NCBI GenBank assembly: GCA_963971305.1
Contig: OZ020313.1
Coordinates: 27,690,602 to 27,754,601 of the forward strand
Source: Arcuatula senhousia
Taxonomy: Eukaryota; Mollusca; Bivalvia; Mytilida; Mytilidae
Direction of reading: 5' to 3'
Length of the DNA: 64,000 nt
The position numbers and the translations under genes were made by a program. Shown piece after piece: positions 1-12,200 of this stretch. How positions within the stretch are numbered: the stretch's first letter is position 1; each line of letters opens with the position of its first letter. Below the pieces are notes generated by a model. It saw nothing but the letters and a program-made list of their open reading frames with translations, was not told the origin of the DNA and ran no database searches.

Positions 1-416
1 GTTTTCGCGGAACCTCCTACATTCAAAACTGAATTCGGTTCCTTACCCGGAAGAAGAAGAAGAAGAAGAATCTTAATCTGTACAAATTGAGTAGTAAATA
101 TTAAGCGTTAGAAGAAAATTAAGTGGCATTTCGAGTGGCATTCTGTCAATCAAGTTTTAATTGACCAATGGCAAAGCTTACATATAGTAATTAGGATTTT
201 AATAAATAGACGGAAAAAGCGTTGCTGGTCAGTTGCATTGGTGACCAGTCACCAATAAAGTTTACTTTTATTTATTGTTTTTATTACAGTAGAGGTCCCA
301 GGCCATAGCATTGCCTTGCAAGTCACAAGACCCCGTTTACAGAATTATGGTCCACAAAAATAAAAAAAAATTATCAAAAAGACCATAAAGAGCTACGATC
401 CACTGCTACTGAGTTC
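1..416. other. Non-coding start of window with GAA run
   Basis: AT-rich sequence with a short (GAA)n microsatellite at about 50-71. No ORF with a recognisable product and no splice-framed exon was found. The same trinucleotide (as CTT) adjoins a repeat copy at 40149-40186, so the run may be a repeat tail. Confidence 0.5.
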
Positions 417-420
417 ACTC

Positions 421-600
421 TTGTTACGACTTGAGTTTGCGTTGTTGATTTCCGTTCGGTTTTATTTTGTGTTTCTTCGTGCTGTTTTTGTTCGTGTTTA
501 CCGGTTTTATCGTTGCCCTTTCGGACTTTTGACACTCGATTGCCCCATTGGTGCCTCTTTGCTTCTTATGGAAGGTTATAAAGGGGTAATTCATGCTTTA
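421..600 (+). repeat. Interspersed repeat family A, copy 1
   Basis: This segment recurs, diverged, in inverse orientation at 2880-3085 and 26640-26880 and as a shorter forward piece at 36405-36500. Shared blocks include a TTTCTTCG(T/C)GCTGTTTT motif, a CGGACTTTTGACA motif and a GGTGCCTCTTTGCTTCTT-like end. The small ORF here is not conserved between copies. The repeat class is unknown. Confidence 0.6.
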
Positions 601-601
601 T

Positions 602-2073
602 CTTAGGTTCCACTAAAGCCAAAATATGGGATACGCATTTTCTATGTAAATTTGAAAAGAAGTACACACGACAATTAAAAACAATATTCGATTTAAAAGT
701 TGGATAAATGGATTCCTTTATGTTATAACTAGTGCAAGCTACTGATATTTTGACGAAAAAAGCATTTATATAAGAAAAAAATTATAAATGTTTGATTGTG
801 TTTGACTTTTGTAAAATGCTATCAACAATAATCCTTTTTTTCTTCATCGAAGTGAATTTTTCAACAAAACATCATTAGCTTACAGTTGATATTATAACTG
901 AAAAATCATTTCTATCGCAATTGGTCCCGTGAGCGGCCTTGGAGGCAAATGGCCCGCAACAGCGCTAAGTTGGTCGTAAAAGTCCATTAAAGAACGCATA
1001 GAATCCTGACATCGGATCAGGCAGCCCTGTCATAATGAATGCCGGGGTCGTTAGGCTATAATGCGGAAAACCTGACCGCAAACTTAAGTGGGCCAACGTG
1101 TGTGGAGAGGGCCACGCTTCATGCACGTAAAAGATCCCTTTGTGGACCGCCAATGGTTCACCACATAGGCTTAATTTTCCTTCCGTACCCACTTCTTCCC
1201 TTACCTGTGGTCTTCAAAATTTACTGTTCCGTTGTTTCCCGCCCCACCCCGATATTTCATTTCTCATCATCATTTCATGTTCTTTTTAACATCCTTTTCA
1301 TGTTCATCGCCTTATAGCGTTGCAAGGGCGTAAAACACCAACTCACTTACTCACTCACTGTAGCCATTGAGTTAAATATTGCTTTGACCTTACCCGTGTA
1401 TTTATTTTCTAAGGACAAGCTATGATAAGGGCTATTTTTGGCCTCTTTTTCAAAAGTGAAATTTTATGCTAAAGAATTGATTTATTTGATAATAAGTAAT
1501 GGACGTTTATAAATTTAAATGTTTTAGACAAAGAAAAGATCAGATATCATTTTAGCATTTGATCAAAGTTGATGAAAAAGTAGCTTTTTCTCAAAATTAC
1601 TCAAAATTTTGTATATTTTTTGTATTTTTTGGCAAAAAATAACTAGGCCCATAAAAAATATTTTAACTGTGAATTTGGCGTACAATTACTAATGTTTCCA
1701 GAAATTATCGTTGTGGGACGCAGGTCCGCTCATATTTAAATCTCACATTTTTACCATTTTAAGCCAATTTGGCTACATTTCATAGTTTTATTATTTCGAG
1801 CAGTTGCGTAATTACGCTATATGCCAAATTTTCAATACAATTATGACTGTTCCAAAAAATGTGACTTCTGAATCACAACATCACCCTGTTATAATCTGAT
1901 ATTCCAATTTTGGAAAATTTGTCCAGTTTAGGGGGCCGACTTGTGCTCTTATCCTATCTTGTCCTTTACCGTTTTGTGAGAGAAACGTTGACAATTTTTT
2001 TTCAGATCGTTTTATTTCAAATTTACATAGCAAATGCATGTCCCTGACTTTGACTTAAGTGGAACCTTAAGGT
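602..2073. mobile_element. Non-autonomous DNA element with ~60-bp TIRs
   Basis: The left end (about 602-655, CTTAGGTTCCACTAAAGCC then CTATGTAAATTTGAAA) is the imperfect reverse complement of the right end (about 2008-2073). No transposase ORF lies between the ends, so it is non-autonomous. A family C repeat copy sits inside at 905-1345. No clear target-site duplication was read and the superfamily is not assigned. Confidence 0.55.
905..1345 (+). repeat. Interspersed repeat family C, copy 1
   Basis: Three diverged copies exist: here, 38870-39240 and 53400-53890. Shared blocks are AGCGCTAAGT..GTCGTAAAAGTCC, CGGAAAACCTGAC, GCACGTAAAAGA, CTGTGGTCTTCAAAATTT, TCATCATCATTTCATGTTC and, in copies 1 and 2, a GTTGCAAG(G/A)G end. 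ORFs over it are not shared in frame. It may be a SINE or a short DNA element; no definite pol III boxes were identified. Confidence 0.6.
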
Positions 2074-2879
2074 ACACTGGCCCGATTTTGACATACGATG
2101 GAAACACGAATGTAAAAAAAAATATTTTCGTACGAAATGTATCTTCGAAACTTCAAGACTGCTAATTTTTATAATGATTTTAAATGTAGGATATTTTAAA
2201 ATTTTGACTCTTATTTTATGTTATGGTTTCCACACCTTCTTTTACCAATTTCCAGTCCAATTCACATGATGGAAATGTTCACACCAATGTAGGATAAACA
2301 GACTGCATATATTCAAGAAAGATTGAGGATTGATAATAAAATTTGAAATTTCCCGTAACTTTCTTTGGAAGATGGTATTGCACAATTTGAACGATTTAAT
2401 GTATTAAAATACTTATTAATAAATGTTTTCATTTTTTAATTAGTTTTTGGTTGCCGGTGTTATATTGCCATTTTTCCCCCATGCCAGTTTTTCCCCCCGG
2501 AAAAACTGGACCGATTTAGTTTTTCCCCCAGGGAAAAACTGGATCATTGCCATTTTTTCCCACTAGGAAAAATGACAATTCGTATACATATTGTATATTT
2601 TCCCCCATGCCAGTTTTCCCCCTTAATGTTTAGCATACTTTTAGCTTTTTAGTTGGTATATGTTTACCAGTCTGTAATTTTTATAAGAAAGTAGCTGCAA
2701 TATGATTAATACGCTTTTTCTTATGAAAATAAAACATTTAAACCAAGTATCTAATAAAAAATATATTATTTCCAGCTTTTAAAGTCTTGAAGTTATCCAT
2801 TTTAAGAAGGATCCAGTATTCAGTATTACCAATTTTGAAACTATGATAAATTCATAGAAATTTCATCTTTTTAATGCCA

Positions 2880-3085
2880 AGTCTTCATACTTTATTCGAT
2901 GAAAGAAGAAAAGAGGCACCAATGGTGCATACGAGTGTCAAAAGCCCAAAGGGCAATGACGAACAAGACAACACGAAGAAACACAAAACACAAAACACAC
3001 AATCAACTGAACGGAAATCAACAACGCAAACTCAAGTCGTAACTAGAGTGAACTCAGGTGTTCCGGAAGAGTAAGCGGTTCCTAC
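2880..3085 (-). repeat. Interspersed repeat family A, copy 2
   Basis: Reverse-complement match to 421-600 and to 26640-26880. It extends beyond the 421-600 copy through a GAACTCAGGTGTTCC..AGAGTAAGC block and a CCTGCT..AGC end. The small ORF over it is a chance reading. Confidence 0.6.
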
Positions 3086-3599
3086 CTGCTATAGCACACC
3101 CGTCGTGTTTTTAATTTCCAATTCAGTGTTTCAAATCCAGTAAAGAATAGAAACAGTAGATCCTTTTGCACTTCAAATTGAAAAATTGACAAGACATTTC
3201 ATATGTGTATTTTGAAACGGAAATTTATGCATTTGGTTACTGCATGGTTCAGTTTTACTCATGTAAATATTTATTTGGTACTCGGGGGTTCGTTGGGTTG
3301 TCCTTTATTATAGATCATTATAGGTTTTATGTCCTACCGAAAACATGACGGAATATATGGCATTAAGTTTAAGTCCGTCCACACGGAAATTACTGTGAAA
3401 ACCGCACAGGGAATGATTTGAAATTCGGCAGGATTGTTTAGTTCGACAAAATGTATCTTCTAGGGGATGTTTAAACCTATATACCTTAGAACATTTCTGT
3501 TTGGTGTCCTGTGTGGGCCATTTATGTCTTATAGATTTATTCTTCCAGAAGTCTTTATCAAAGATTATGTTTGTACTCTATGTGTTCTTTATGAAGTAG

Positions 3600-4056
3600 A
3601 AATGACAACAAAGTTCCAGACAATAAATTTTGCTACGCCTGACGCGCGTTTCGTCTATTCAAGACTCATCAGAGGCGCTCTATCAAAAATATTGAAAATG
3701 CCAAACACTATATGAATATGAAGAGCATAGAACAATAAAACCAAAAATACCAAACTGGGGAACCAAATTATTACTAAGATTGTCAACCTATGTCTGGGGT
3801 AGAAAGTACCTTAGGGTTTAGACAATTTTGAAATTTAGACGGATAATTTAAAGCTTTGATGTTTTCTCCAACTCAAAAATGTTGGTGCCGGAGCGGGCTA
3901 ACCTCGGGGAATTAAAACTCCACCAGCAGTGCTAACCTTCACGTGTGTTCGAAATAGAAATGACAACAAAGTTCCAGACAATAAATTTTGCTACGCCTGA
4001 CGCGCGTTTCGTCTATTCAAGACTCATCAGAGGCGCTCTATCAAAAATATTGAAGA
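3600..4056 (+). repeat. Repeat family B, two units about 355 bp apart
   Basis: A ~100-bp block starting AAATGACAACAAAGTTCC and containing GACGCGCGTTTCGTCTATTC occurs at about 3600 and 3958. The spacer holds GGTGCCGGAGCGGGC. The same unit and spacing recur at 39452-40147 and once more at 40798. The two 5' copies read TACGCCTGACGCG; the three 3' copies read CACGCCCGACGCG, so each locus expanded or was copied separately. Confidence 0.7.
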
Positions 4057-5320
4057 TGGATGGAGTTCTTCTAACATTTTATGATAAGTCTTGAAACTTT
4101 GGAAATACATTGATTATCGTGACGTCGATGACGTTATATCGTAAGGGGGAAAAATGAGCTTTTCACTAATAAAGGGGGAAAAACTGGACTGATCCTATTT
4201 TCCCCCGGGGGAAAAACTGGATCGATCTCATTCTTCCGGGGGGAAAAACTGGATCGATCCAGATTTTCCCCCCGGAAAAACTGGCATGGGGGAAAATCTA
4301 CAATAGAACACCGGTTCAATTTTACAAATTCTTGATGTATATTTCATATATGAACAAAAAAATTACCAGCACATAAATAGCTGTTCACGCACCACGCTTG
4401 TAAATTGAAACACCACGGAAAAATGAAACCCACGGAGAAGTGAGAAGGTGGTACATCAATCTCCTTCGCAGTAGGCTTATCCTTCCCGACAAATATAGGT
4501 CAGGATTATCCCACTGCTACAGGTTTGTATGAATTCCATCAAGATTCTTGATATTTTTTTTTTTAGTTTAATAAATTTTCAAAATTTTCCTAAAGTTAGC
4601 CATGAAAACACCAAATTTTCTGTAATATTTTTTTTCTTAGAATAATTAATTCAATTTGTTGTAACACCGGATTAAATGAATACGCACTATTTTAAAGTGA
4701 AGTAAAGTAGAAGTATTTAGGCTATACTATTAATAAACAATGTGGTTGTGAAATGCATTTTGGTATATGTGAGTACTTTTCATGGTTTTTTAATTTAGAG
4801 AGTAGGGGTCAAAAAGAGGTCATTGAAAAGAAGCCTGGGTTGTCACAAAGCCTGGTGCAGTGATAAGTGTACGGACCGTTATAGACGGGAACTGGAACTG
4901 TGAGGAGTTTGGTGGTACATGTATACATTTTGTACTTCTATTCAAATCCTGCGTCCAAAATGTGCTAAGTTTAAGTCGCTCTTCAACAAGTAGCTGTGTC
5001 TTTCTCTATATAAGACATTAAAGCTTGTGAGCAAACTTGAAATAGAGGTTAAACTTAAGGTAAACTGACTAAAGACGTATTGAAAAAAAAATTGTAACAG
5101 TTATTTTAGTTGCTTTAAGATGGGATTATTTGAATGTGTGTATACCCTTCCGTCCGGATTGGCTTATGGAGTTCACGTTTACAGTGAACATTTACTCTGA
5201 CAATCTAAATTGTTTTTTTTATTGTCTTCATAGTATTAACAGATTGATCCAACTTAAAAGAACAATATGCATTTCAACAAACAAAATAAGCACCCTTTGG
5301 GAGTACATGTATGTAAACCC

Positions 5321-5826
5321 CACAGGTACTTGTGGACAGGACCCCATTTGGAGCCCCATTAATGTTCACCCCCCCTTTTTTCTTGACTTATATATTTTTT
5401 GTCATTCTATCTTTACACTATATCAGACATAACATTATTTCAAGGAATATATGGGTTACTATCAAAAAGCGAGCTTCCCGAAGGGAAGCGAAGCGAAGGT
5501 AAGTCACTCTACTTTGTTTACATTGGGGTACCACATAGGAATTCTGCTCAATTTTCTAATTAAAAGTAACTTTGTACTTACCAAACTGTACATCGGCTAA
5601 CTCCAAATACATTATTCTTTCTGAAAATAGTCATTTAAAGTCACTATAAGCAACATTACCGGCGTAATTGACAACATTTGTACGATAATTTCTATAGTTT
5701 GAACGCCATTCGAGTTGAAAGAACGGAAGCAGGTATCGCGGCGCCACCTGTGAAAATCGATTTCTTCCGAATGGAAATGCGGCCTACGTACAATATAGAG
5801 AATCTCGAGTATTTTCGCGGATTTTC
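5321..5826 (+). repeat. Left terminal inverted repeat of the P-like transposon
   Basis: Matches the reverse complement of 12463-12966 with few differences. The outer end CACAGGTACTTGTG is itself nearly palindromic. Inside is a small hairpin, CTTCCC-GAA-GGGAAG, near 5473-5490, followed by AAG|GTAAGT near 5498, a strong splice-donor match reading inward. Thus a 5' UTR intron could start within each TIR. Just beyond the homology is TATAAAAA (about 5840), some 50 bp before the transposase ATG. Confidence 0.85.
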
Positions 5827-5892
5827 CTTGGCGCAAAAATATAAAAACAGAAAACTATTTTCCAACCCATTTTGGAAGCAAAGAGTCACATA

Positions 5893-8819
5893 ATGAGTGA
5901 AATATCACAAAGTTCTCTGTTAAATTGGTTGTTTTTAAATTTAGATGAAGGTAGTTGCGATGAATTTGTTGATTTGAATCAAATTAAGAAAAAAATTCAT
6001 TTTAAAACATCAAGCACAGCAATTGGAAATTTGATTGGAAAACTCTTTACAAAATGCAAAGTGAAAAAGGGCAGATGTCTGGATGACTGGACTAAAACAA
6101 CTCAAAGATATTATGGATTAACATGGAAAATTTCCTCCGATATCAAAACTCAATCTGAATCTGAATGTACAATTACATTTGAAAATTTGTCCAAAACTAT
6201 ACCCAATGATTTTTTCATAATGAAAAAAACCCTCACCAGTTATACTATTGGGTTTTTGACAGGCGAAGTTATTAATGGTGTCAAAACGATTCTTGAAATC
6301 ACACTGAATGAGGATTATAGCTGGAAACTACTTGTAATGGGTAAAAAGTGTGACTTGAAATATTTAAATGTTGGTGAAAAATACAATTTTTTAAGTATTT
6401 TTCCATTAATCAGGAGTTTGATTTATTGTAAAGGTACTACTGTTATTGATGACACAAAGTCAAAATATGAATTTATCACTGAAAATGTTTCCAAAATAGA
6501 TGATGAAAATTCAAATTTCATAAGATTTAAGGCAAGATCTTGCTGCCAAGTTCTCCCTTTCAAGAGTTCACAAAATGTTAAATCAACATGTAAAGACTGT
6601 ATATTTCTTGGAAAGTCAGATGTTACTTTACAATTACCTATTCCAAAAGCTGAAAATCATAAAGAAATGTCAAATGAACAATCAGGTGCTGAGAATGAAA
6701 TTAATCCAAAGGTTACATATGCAAATGTACCTATATGTAAGACATCTGAACAGGAAAACCCTGTTGAACACGTTGAACTTTCCCATAATGATAATACTGA
6801 TATGACAATAATCTTAAATAAAATATTCCCTGAATGTGGTGAAAAAATGAAATTATTTTTAAATTCTCAAAAAATGGCTTTGGAAAGAAACCCAAACGGT
6901 AGAAGATGGCCTAAGGACATTATTCGTTTGTGTTTAACTTTGTGGTGTCGCTGCCCTAGAGGGTACTCTGATTTAAGATCCAGTAATTTCTTGATATTGC
7001 CTTCTGAAAAACAGTTACAGCGGTTTAAAAACATTGTACATCAAAATGCTGGAATTAATAAAGAGTCACTTCATTGGATGAGTAACGAGGCAAAACTGAA
7101 ATGCTTACCACCTGAAGGATATCGAGGCGGGCTAATTATAGATGAAATGTCTATCCAGCCTGATTTACAATTTAGAAAAATAAATGGTGAAATTGAACTG
7201 ATTGGCTTTACGGACATATGTCCAGAAGCTCTTGTGCTGGAAAAAATGAAAACAAATAAAAATGAACGTACTTTAGCAACTCATGTGCTCCAATTTGTTT
7301 TTCTTGGATATACAGGTTTCAGGTTTCCCTTTGCACATTTCCCATCCCATAATGCTTCTGGACATGAACTCTATCTGTTACTATGGAAGGCTGTTAAAAT
7401 GTTGATAAATTTTGGATTTAGCATAGACTACATAAGTACTGATGGTGCACAAAGTAACAGGGACCTTTTTAAGCTTCTGGTTCCAGATTTTAAATCCTGC
7501 GACCCTAAAACATGTTCATTTAACAACATTTACAAATTTGGAGATGAAAAAATTTCATTTATTATGGATATCTCCCATGTTATAAAAAAAATTCGCAATA
7601 ATATTTTGAAGAGTGGCACTGATCCTGGATGTAAAAGACATTTACATTTACAAAATCTGTATATTGAGTGGAGACATTTTCGTGAAGCATATACTTGGGA
7701 CATTTCATCTCATCCATTTCCTATTCACCACAAATTAACGCAAGAACATTTTTACTTAACGTCTGAATTAAAGATGAGGAACTATTTAGCAGAGGATGTT
7801 TTAAATGATGAAATGCTTCATTTAATGAAGGAGTTCAAAATGAGTTTAAAAAATGACCAGAATAAACTTGATGCTACAATTCAACTTTTAGAAAATACAA
7901 GCATACTAATTCGAAACTTCAGAGATAGGAGGCCGATAACATTTTCAGAAGATGATAGACTAAAACAAAATCATGAAGCAATGAATTTTTTTATCAGTTG
8001 GGAAAATGAAATTAAAACAAACATGAACATCAAGAACAAAGAACGCTGTCTGATATCGCATCAAACAAGAGAGGACATTGTGTCCAGCATTCTAGGGTTC
8101 GAGGAATTGTGTAAAGAACACTTTAAAAAGACCCATGGTTCGATAATTCCCTCAAGATTGAACAGTGATGTTATAGAAAATGTTTTCTGCCAGCAAAGGA
8201 CTCTACACAATGGTGCTAACACCAACCCTACATACCTTGGCTATTGTAACTCTTTGAACTCAGTTATTCTTGGGCAGACTGTGATTTCAAGGAAATCCAA
8301 CACTGGAGGTGACAGGGAGGCAGCTCAACTGAAAGAAAGTAATCAGAAAGTAAGTTGTTTAGTCATGTTGGTTAATATGAAAGAAGTAGTATAAACTAGA
8401 AAAAAAAGCTATATTGAGATCATCATCAAAAACCCAGAGGTCCTAACAAGCACATATATGTACAGTGAAACCTGAATAAACCGAAAACCCTAACCCTGTC
8501 TAAACCAAGATGAATTCAAAGTCCAGTTTAAACTATGCCATTACATTTATAATCTGTATAAACCAAACCCCTGTCTATATGGAACAATTCCTTCAGTCCC
8601 AAATGGATTTGGTTCAGACAGGTTCACTGTATTTATTCTTTTTTTTCAATCGACATGTAAATGTATGTAAAATTTGATAATTATCATAAAAGGGGGGGGG
8701 GCGCTTTTGAAAAAAAATTGGTTGCTTCATTTATATAGGAAATCACTGAACTGGAACAAAGCCATTCTAAGTCTGTAAATGCCCCCTTTTTTCAGACATC
8801 CTGGATCCATCATCACTGA
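5893..8819 (+). CDS. P-element/THAP9-like transposase with RFX-like N-terminus, two exons
   Basis: Start ATG 5893; an upstream in-frame TTG at 5872 is not a likely start. Exon 1 is 5893-8349. AAA|GTAAGT at 8350 and ATATAG at 8738 join in frame to exon 2 (8739-8819), giving about 845 aa; read-through would give 833 aa ending at 8394. Residues ~8-80 resemble an RFX winged helix (IGNLIGKLF .. QRYYGLTWK). A C-C..C-x2-C cluster lies at 217-236. The P-type core follows: RRWPKDIIRLCL (~337), LPSEKQL (~369), DEMS with Asp417, STDGAQSNR with Asp517, DISHVIKKIRNN (~559), and SDVIENVF with Glu762 followed by NTNPT. Asp417/Asp517/Glu762 are the inferred RNase H-fold triad. A C-terminal block usual in this family seems to be missing and may sit in the helicase gene. 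Confidence 0.8.
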
Positions 8820-9201
8820 TTATCTTAATACAATCATGTTTTCTTTTTATAAAAGCAGGAACATTTTAAAACAAGTGTTTATTTAATGTTCCTGATAAAA
8901 GCTATGGGCAACTGTTTTTGTATGATAATTGATTTATTTTCCTAAATATATTGATATGGGAAAAAAGAAACTTAAAAGAAAAGAAAATCAGATGTGTTAA
9001 AGTTCAACTTGACATAAAAAAGATTACAATAAACAGGGTACTGTATTTAAAAAAAATACTTTAAGATACTGTACACTTTGTTCAAGTAAAAAATTACAGG
9101 CACAAAATGTAAATTTTTTTAAAATGCCTTTTTGCTCTTAATAAAATGTAATATGTAATTAAAAAAAATATATGTATAGAAAAAAACATACTGTAGTAAA
9201 T

Positions 9202-12200
9202 TTACATGCACATCGGGCAAGTAAATTGTGCCTCTTCCTTCTGTATTTCTTCCCAGGCCGTATCATCTTCCAAGTTCACACATTGACGGTGATACCACCC
9301 TTCACAAATGTCACAAGAAATCCATTGTTCTCCTTCAACATAACCTTTACTACAAATTCCACAGTGTTCATTATCTTCCTGCTCCTCTTCCTGTCTTTTC
9401 TTTGACCTTTTTCCTTTTCCTTTCCCTTTCCCTCGTGTGCATCGTCTCTTACCGGCTGATTTTGATGTTTTTGTTGTTACTTTTGTTTTGTTCTTTGCAG
9501 CTTGTGCAGGAAAAATCGACTGCTGAGCAGAAGAAACCAGTGAACCAGGCGGTTGCTCTAAAGAAGGCTGTTGAACAGGAGAAGCAGGTGGATGGTCAGA
9601 GGAAGAGGCCTGTGTTACAGGAACTGTTTGTAAACCACTAGTACCTGCTCCTTCAGATGGTAAGGGACTGTCATATTCCATAACACCTTTCATTAGGATC
9701 TCAATGATAGTACCTTTGTTTGCCTGTGTTGATATCTTTTCAAGTTTTAAGTCTTTACACAACAATATTAAATCCTTCTTAGTAAATGAATTTGATCTAT
9801 CATGAAAAAATTTTTTGTTTTGAATTAATTCAGATTTCATTCTCAAAAATGACACTTGTTTGTTTACTGATTTGTCTCCATTATAAAATTTCATATCAAA
9901 ATTTTTACTAGATTTCTTAATTTTTTCAGATACTTTTTTCCTGAGGGCTTTTCCTTTCTCTTTCCGCAACAATGTTAAAAAGTCCCTTCGGAATTGACTC
10001 AAACTTACTCTCAAAAACAAATCCACAACCAAATGAAATAAAGTAATGCAATTTTCACATGAAATAACTAAATCCGCCATAATTTTTTCAACATCATCTT
10101 CACTATCAACCGAAGGTTTTGACTTGGATACACAATACATCCATGCTTCAAATAATTTGGAGTCATTTAACAATCTGTCTTTCACTACTGCATATAGGTT
10201 TTTTCCAGAAACAACTAAGTTCAAATGGGTTAGTTCTTCCCTGCACCTTAATTCCAGAGTTTGAAAAAAGCCAAAAGCATAATCTGACACATTTGTAAGT
10301 CCTTCCCGACTATTTTGTTTTCTTTTAGTTTCATATAGAGAGGAAGGGTCAGTGCATGACTCACTGAGTTCATCATATGTGGCACATAAACTAGTAAGAA
10401 TGGTCATTTGATCCTGATCAGTGATGATCTGATTTTTCTTTGCTTTTACAAACAAAGAGTTTCTTATCCTTTTGGATAAGTTGTGTTTCAGTTTTGCTAA
10501 CACATACCCACTGACATATCTTATTTTGCTTTTTCCACTCGAGTCAATGTCAGCATCAACTGCAGGCTTCACAATTGGTTTAGGTGGATCGAGTTTTAGG
10601 TGTGACTCTAAGTTCAATAAATATTGACTTTGTAAATAAAATAATATGCTAACAAGAAGTTGGTAAATTGGTCCATCCAAAATTTGTTGATAATGTATCA
10701 GTACATTTGTTGCATGCGATTTGTAATCATTTGAATTTAGATATGCATTAAACTTTATAAAATAATCATTCCTATGTTTTTGAGAGAAAGTTTCTGTACC
10801 CTCTGGAAAACAATTTAGGCCGACATCATCCATTATGGACTCCTGCTGGGTAAACCAGTTACAAAATTTATTTGGATTTAAATAAACAATTTCTTTGAAT
10901 TTTAAAATATGATTTTCATTTGGTGTGTCTAAAAATTCAATAATTACATTCTCGAAAGCCTTCTTCCAATCTAATTCTTCATTTACTACACCTGTTTCTC
11001 TAAATAAGTCATCAATAAACTGCACATGTTCAATTTCAGAATCTGAAAAATCTGAGTCCCCTTCACAGTTTTCATTATATGGTTCATAATGATCTGAATC
11101 TGAAGCAGTACATGTATCACTGTCTGAAAATGTTTCGTTTGCTAACTTTTGACTATTACGACAACATGAAAGATCTTCAACAACATTACCAATGGAAAAT
11201 GAGTCATAAAAATTATAAAGTATCTGTGGATGTTTCTTACAGTAGTGTTTTTTGAAGTTTACTACTCGCAATCCCTTAATTGACACAGCTCTCCCAATAG
11301 CTACACCTAGCTGTCCAGGTTGTGAAATAAACTGACAATTCACTGTGACATTCTCCAAACTCATGCCCTGGGCTTTATGGATTGTAATTGCATATGCAAG
11401 TTTCAAAGGTATTTGGACTCTTTTTGCCAAAAGTGCTTTGTCGACAGGGTCATAAGTTGAAAATGATTCTGGTAAAAGTAAAGTTGTAACAGTTTTTTCA
11501 CTAATGACAAATTTAACTTGCACTGAAGTTTGATTAATTTGTGTCACTGTTCCACGAAGGCCATTAACCAGCACATCACTTATATTTTTGAGCAAAAGTA
11601 CTTGACACCCGACTTTTAATGCTAAGTGTTTTGGTGCTATTAGTTGTTTAAGGTAATAATCCGAACCTGAATCAACTGATGTATACATTTTTTCCTCTCC
11701 CTGAAATGTCTGAAGCTTGTTGTAGTTAAATGTGTCAACATCAAAATTTCGTGCAAAAAGTTGAATGCTACTATTTTCATTTTCAGTTGGTCGCTCAAGA
11801 GATTTTATGAATGCGATTGTCAAATCAGAGGGGTCACCAGCTTCTATTTCATTTATAGCCTGAATTAACTGTGGCTCATCTTGCCTGTGAACTATATGTA
11901 AGTTTATTTTATGTGGGAAATAACTTTCAAACCAGGATAGTCTAAAACAAGCAGTGCCTGGGTCACCATATATCTCATTTGCCACTGGGGGGAGTTGCAT
12001 GAAATCCCCAACAAGTATCACCTGAATATTTCCAAAAGTAACTTCAGAATTTCGAATTTGTTTACATAATGTTTGAACTTGATTGAGAACTTTGGCACTG
12101 ACCATTGAAATTTCATCAACAATCAACGTTTCAACTGATAAAATATTGGTTTTATTTTGTAGGTACCTCTCGTCTGTCCTCACTAAATGTACTATCTCTT

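Larger units (their letters stand above)
2454..4314. mobile_element. TIR element with clustered GGGGAAAAACTGG palindromes
   Basis: The ends are inverted: CCGGTGTT..ATTG..CCCCCATGCCAG at the left (from 2454), CTGGCATGGGGGAAAA..CAAT..AACACCGG at the right (to 4314). Just inside each end are arrays of AGTTTTTCCCC and GGGGAAAAACTGG in alternating orientation (about 2468-2630 and 4145-4290), so each end could fold on itself. A family A copy and two family B copies lie inside. There is no transposase ORF. A target duplication is not clear. Confidence 0.6.

Noticed and set aside
5872..5892. TTG-initiated extension of the transposase, and likewise 12445-12453 for the helicase
   Set aside because: Non-AUG starts. 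Good ATG codons follow within a few residues in both cases.
9228..9641. Plus-strand ORFs of 77-137 aa over the helicase 3' end
   Set aside because: Antisense shadows of the Lys/Pro-rich tail and PHD finger of the helicase gene.
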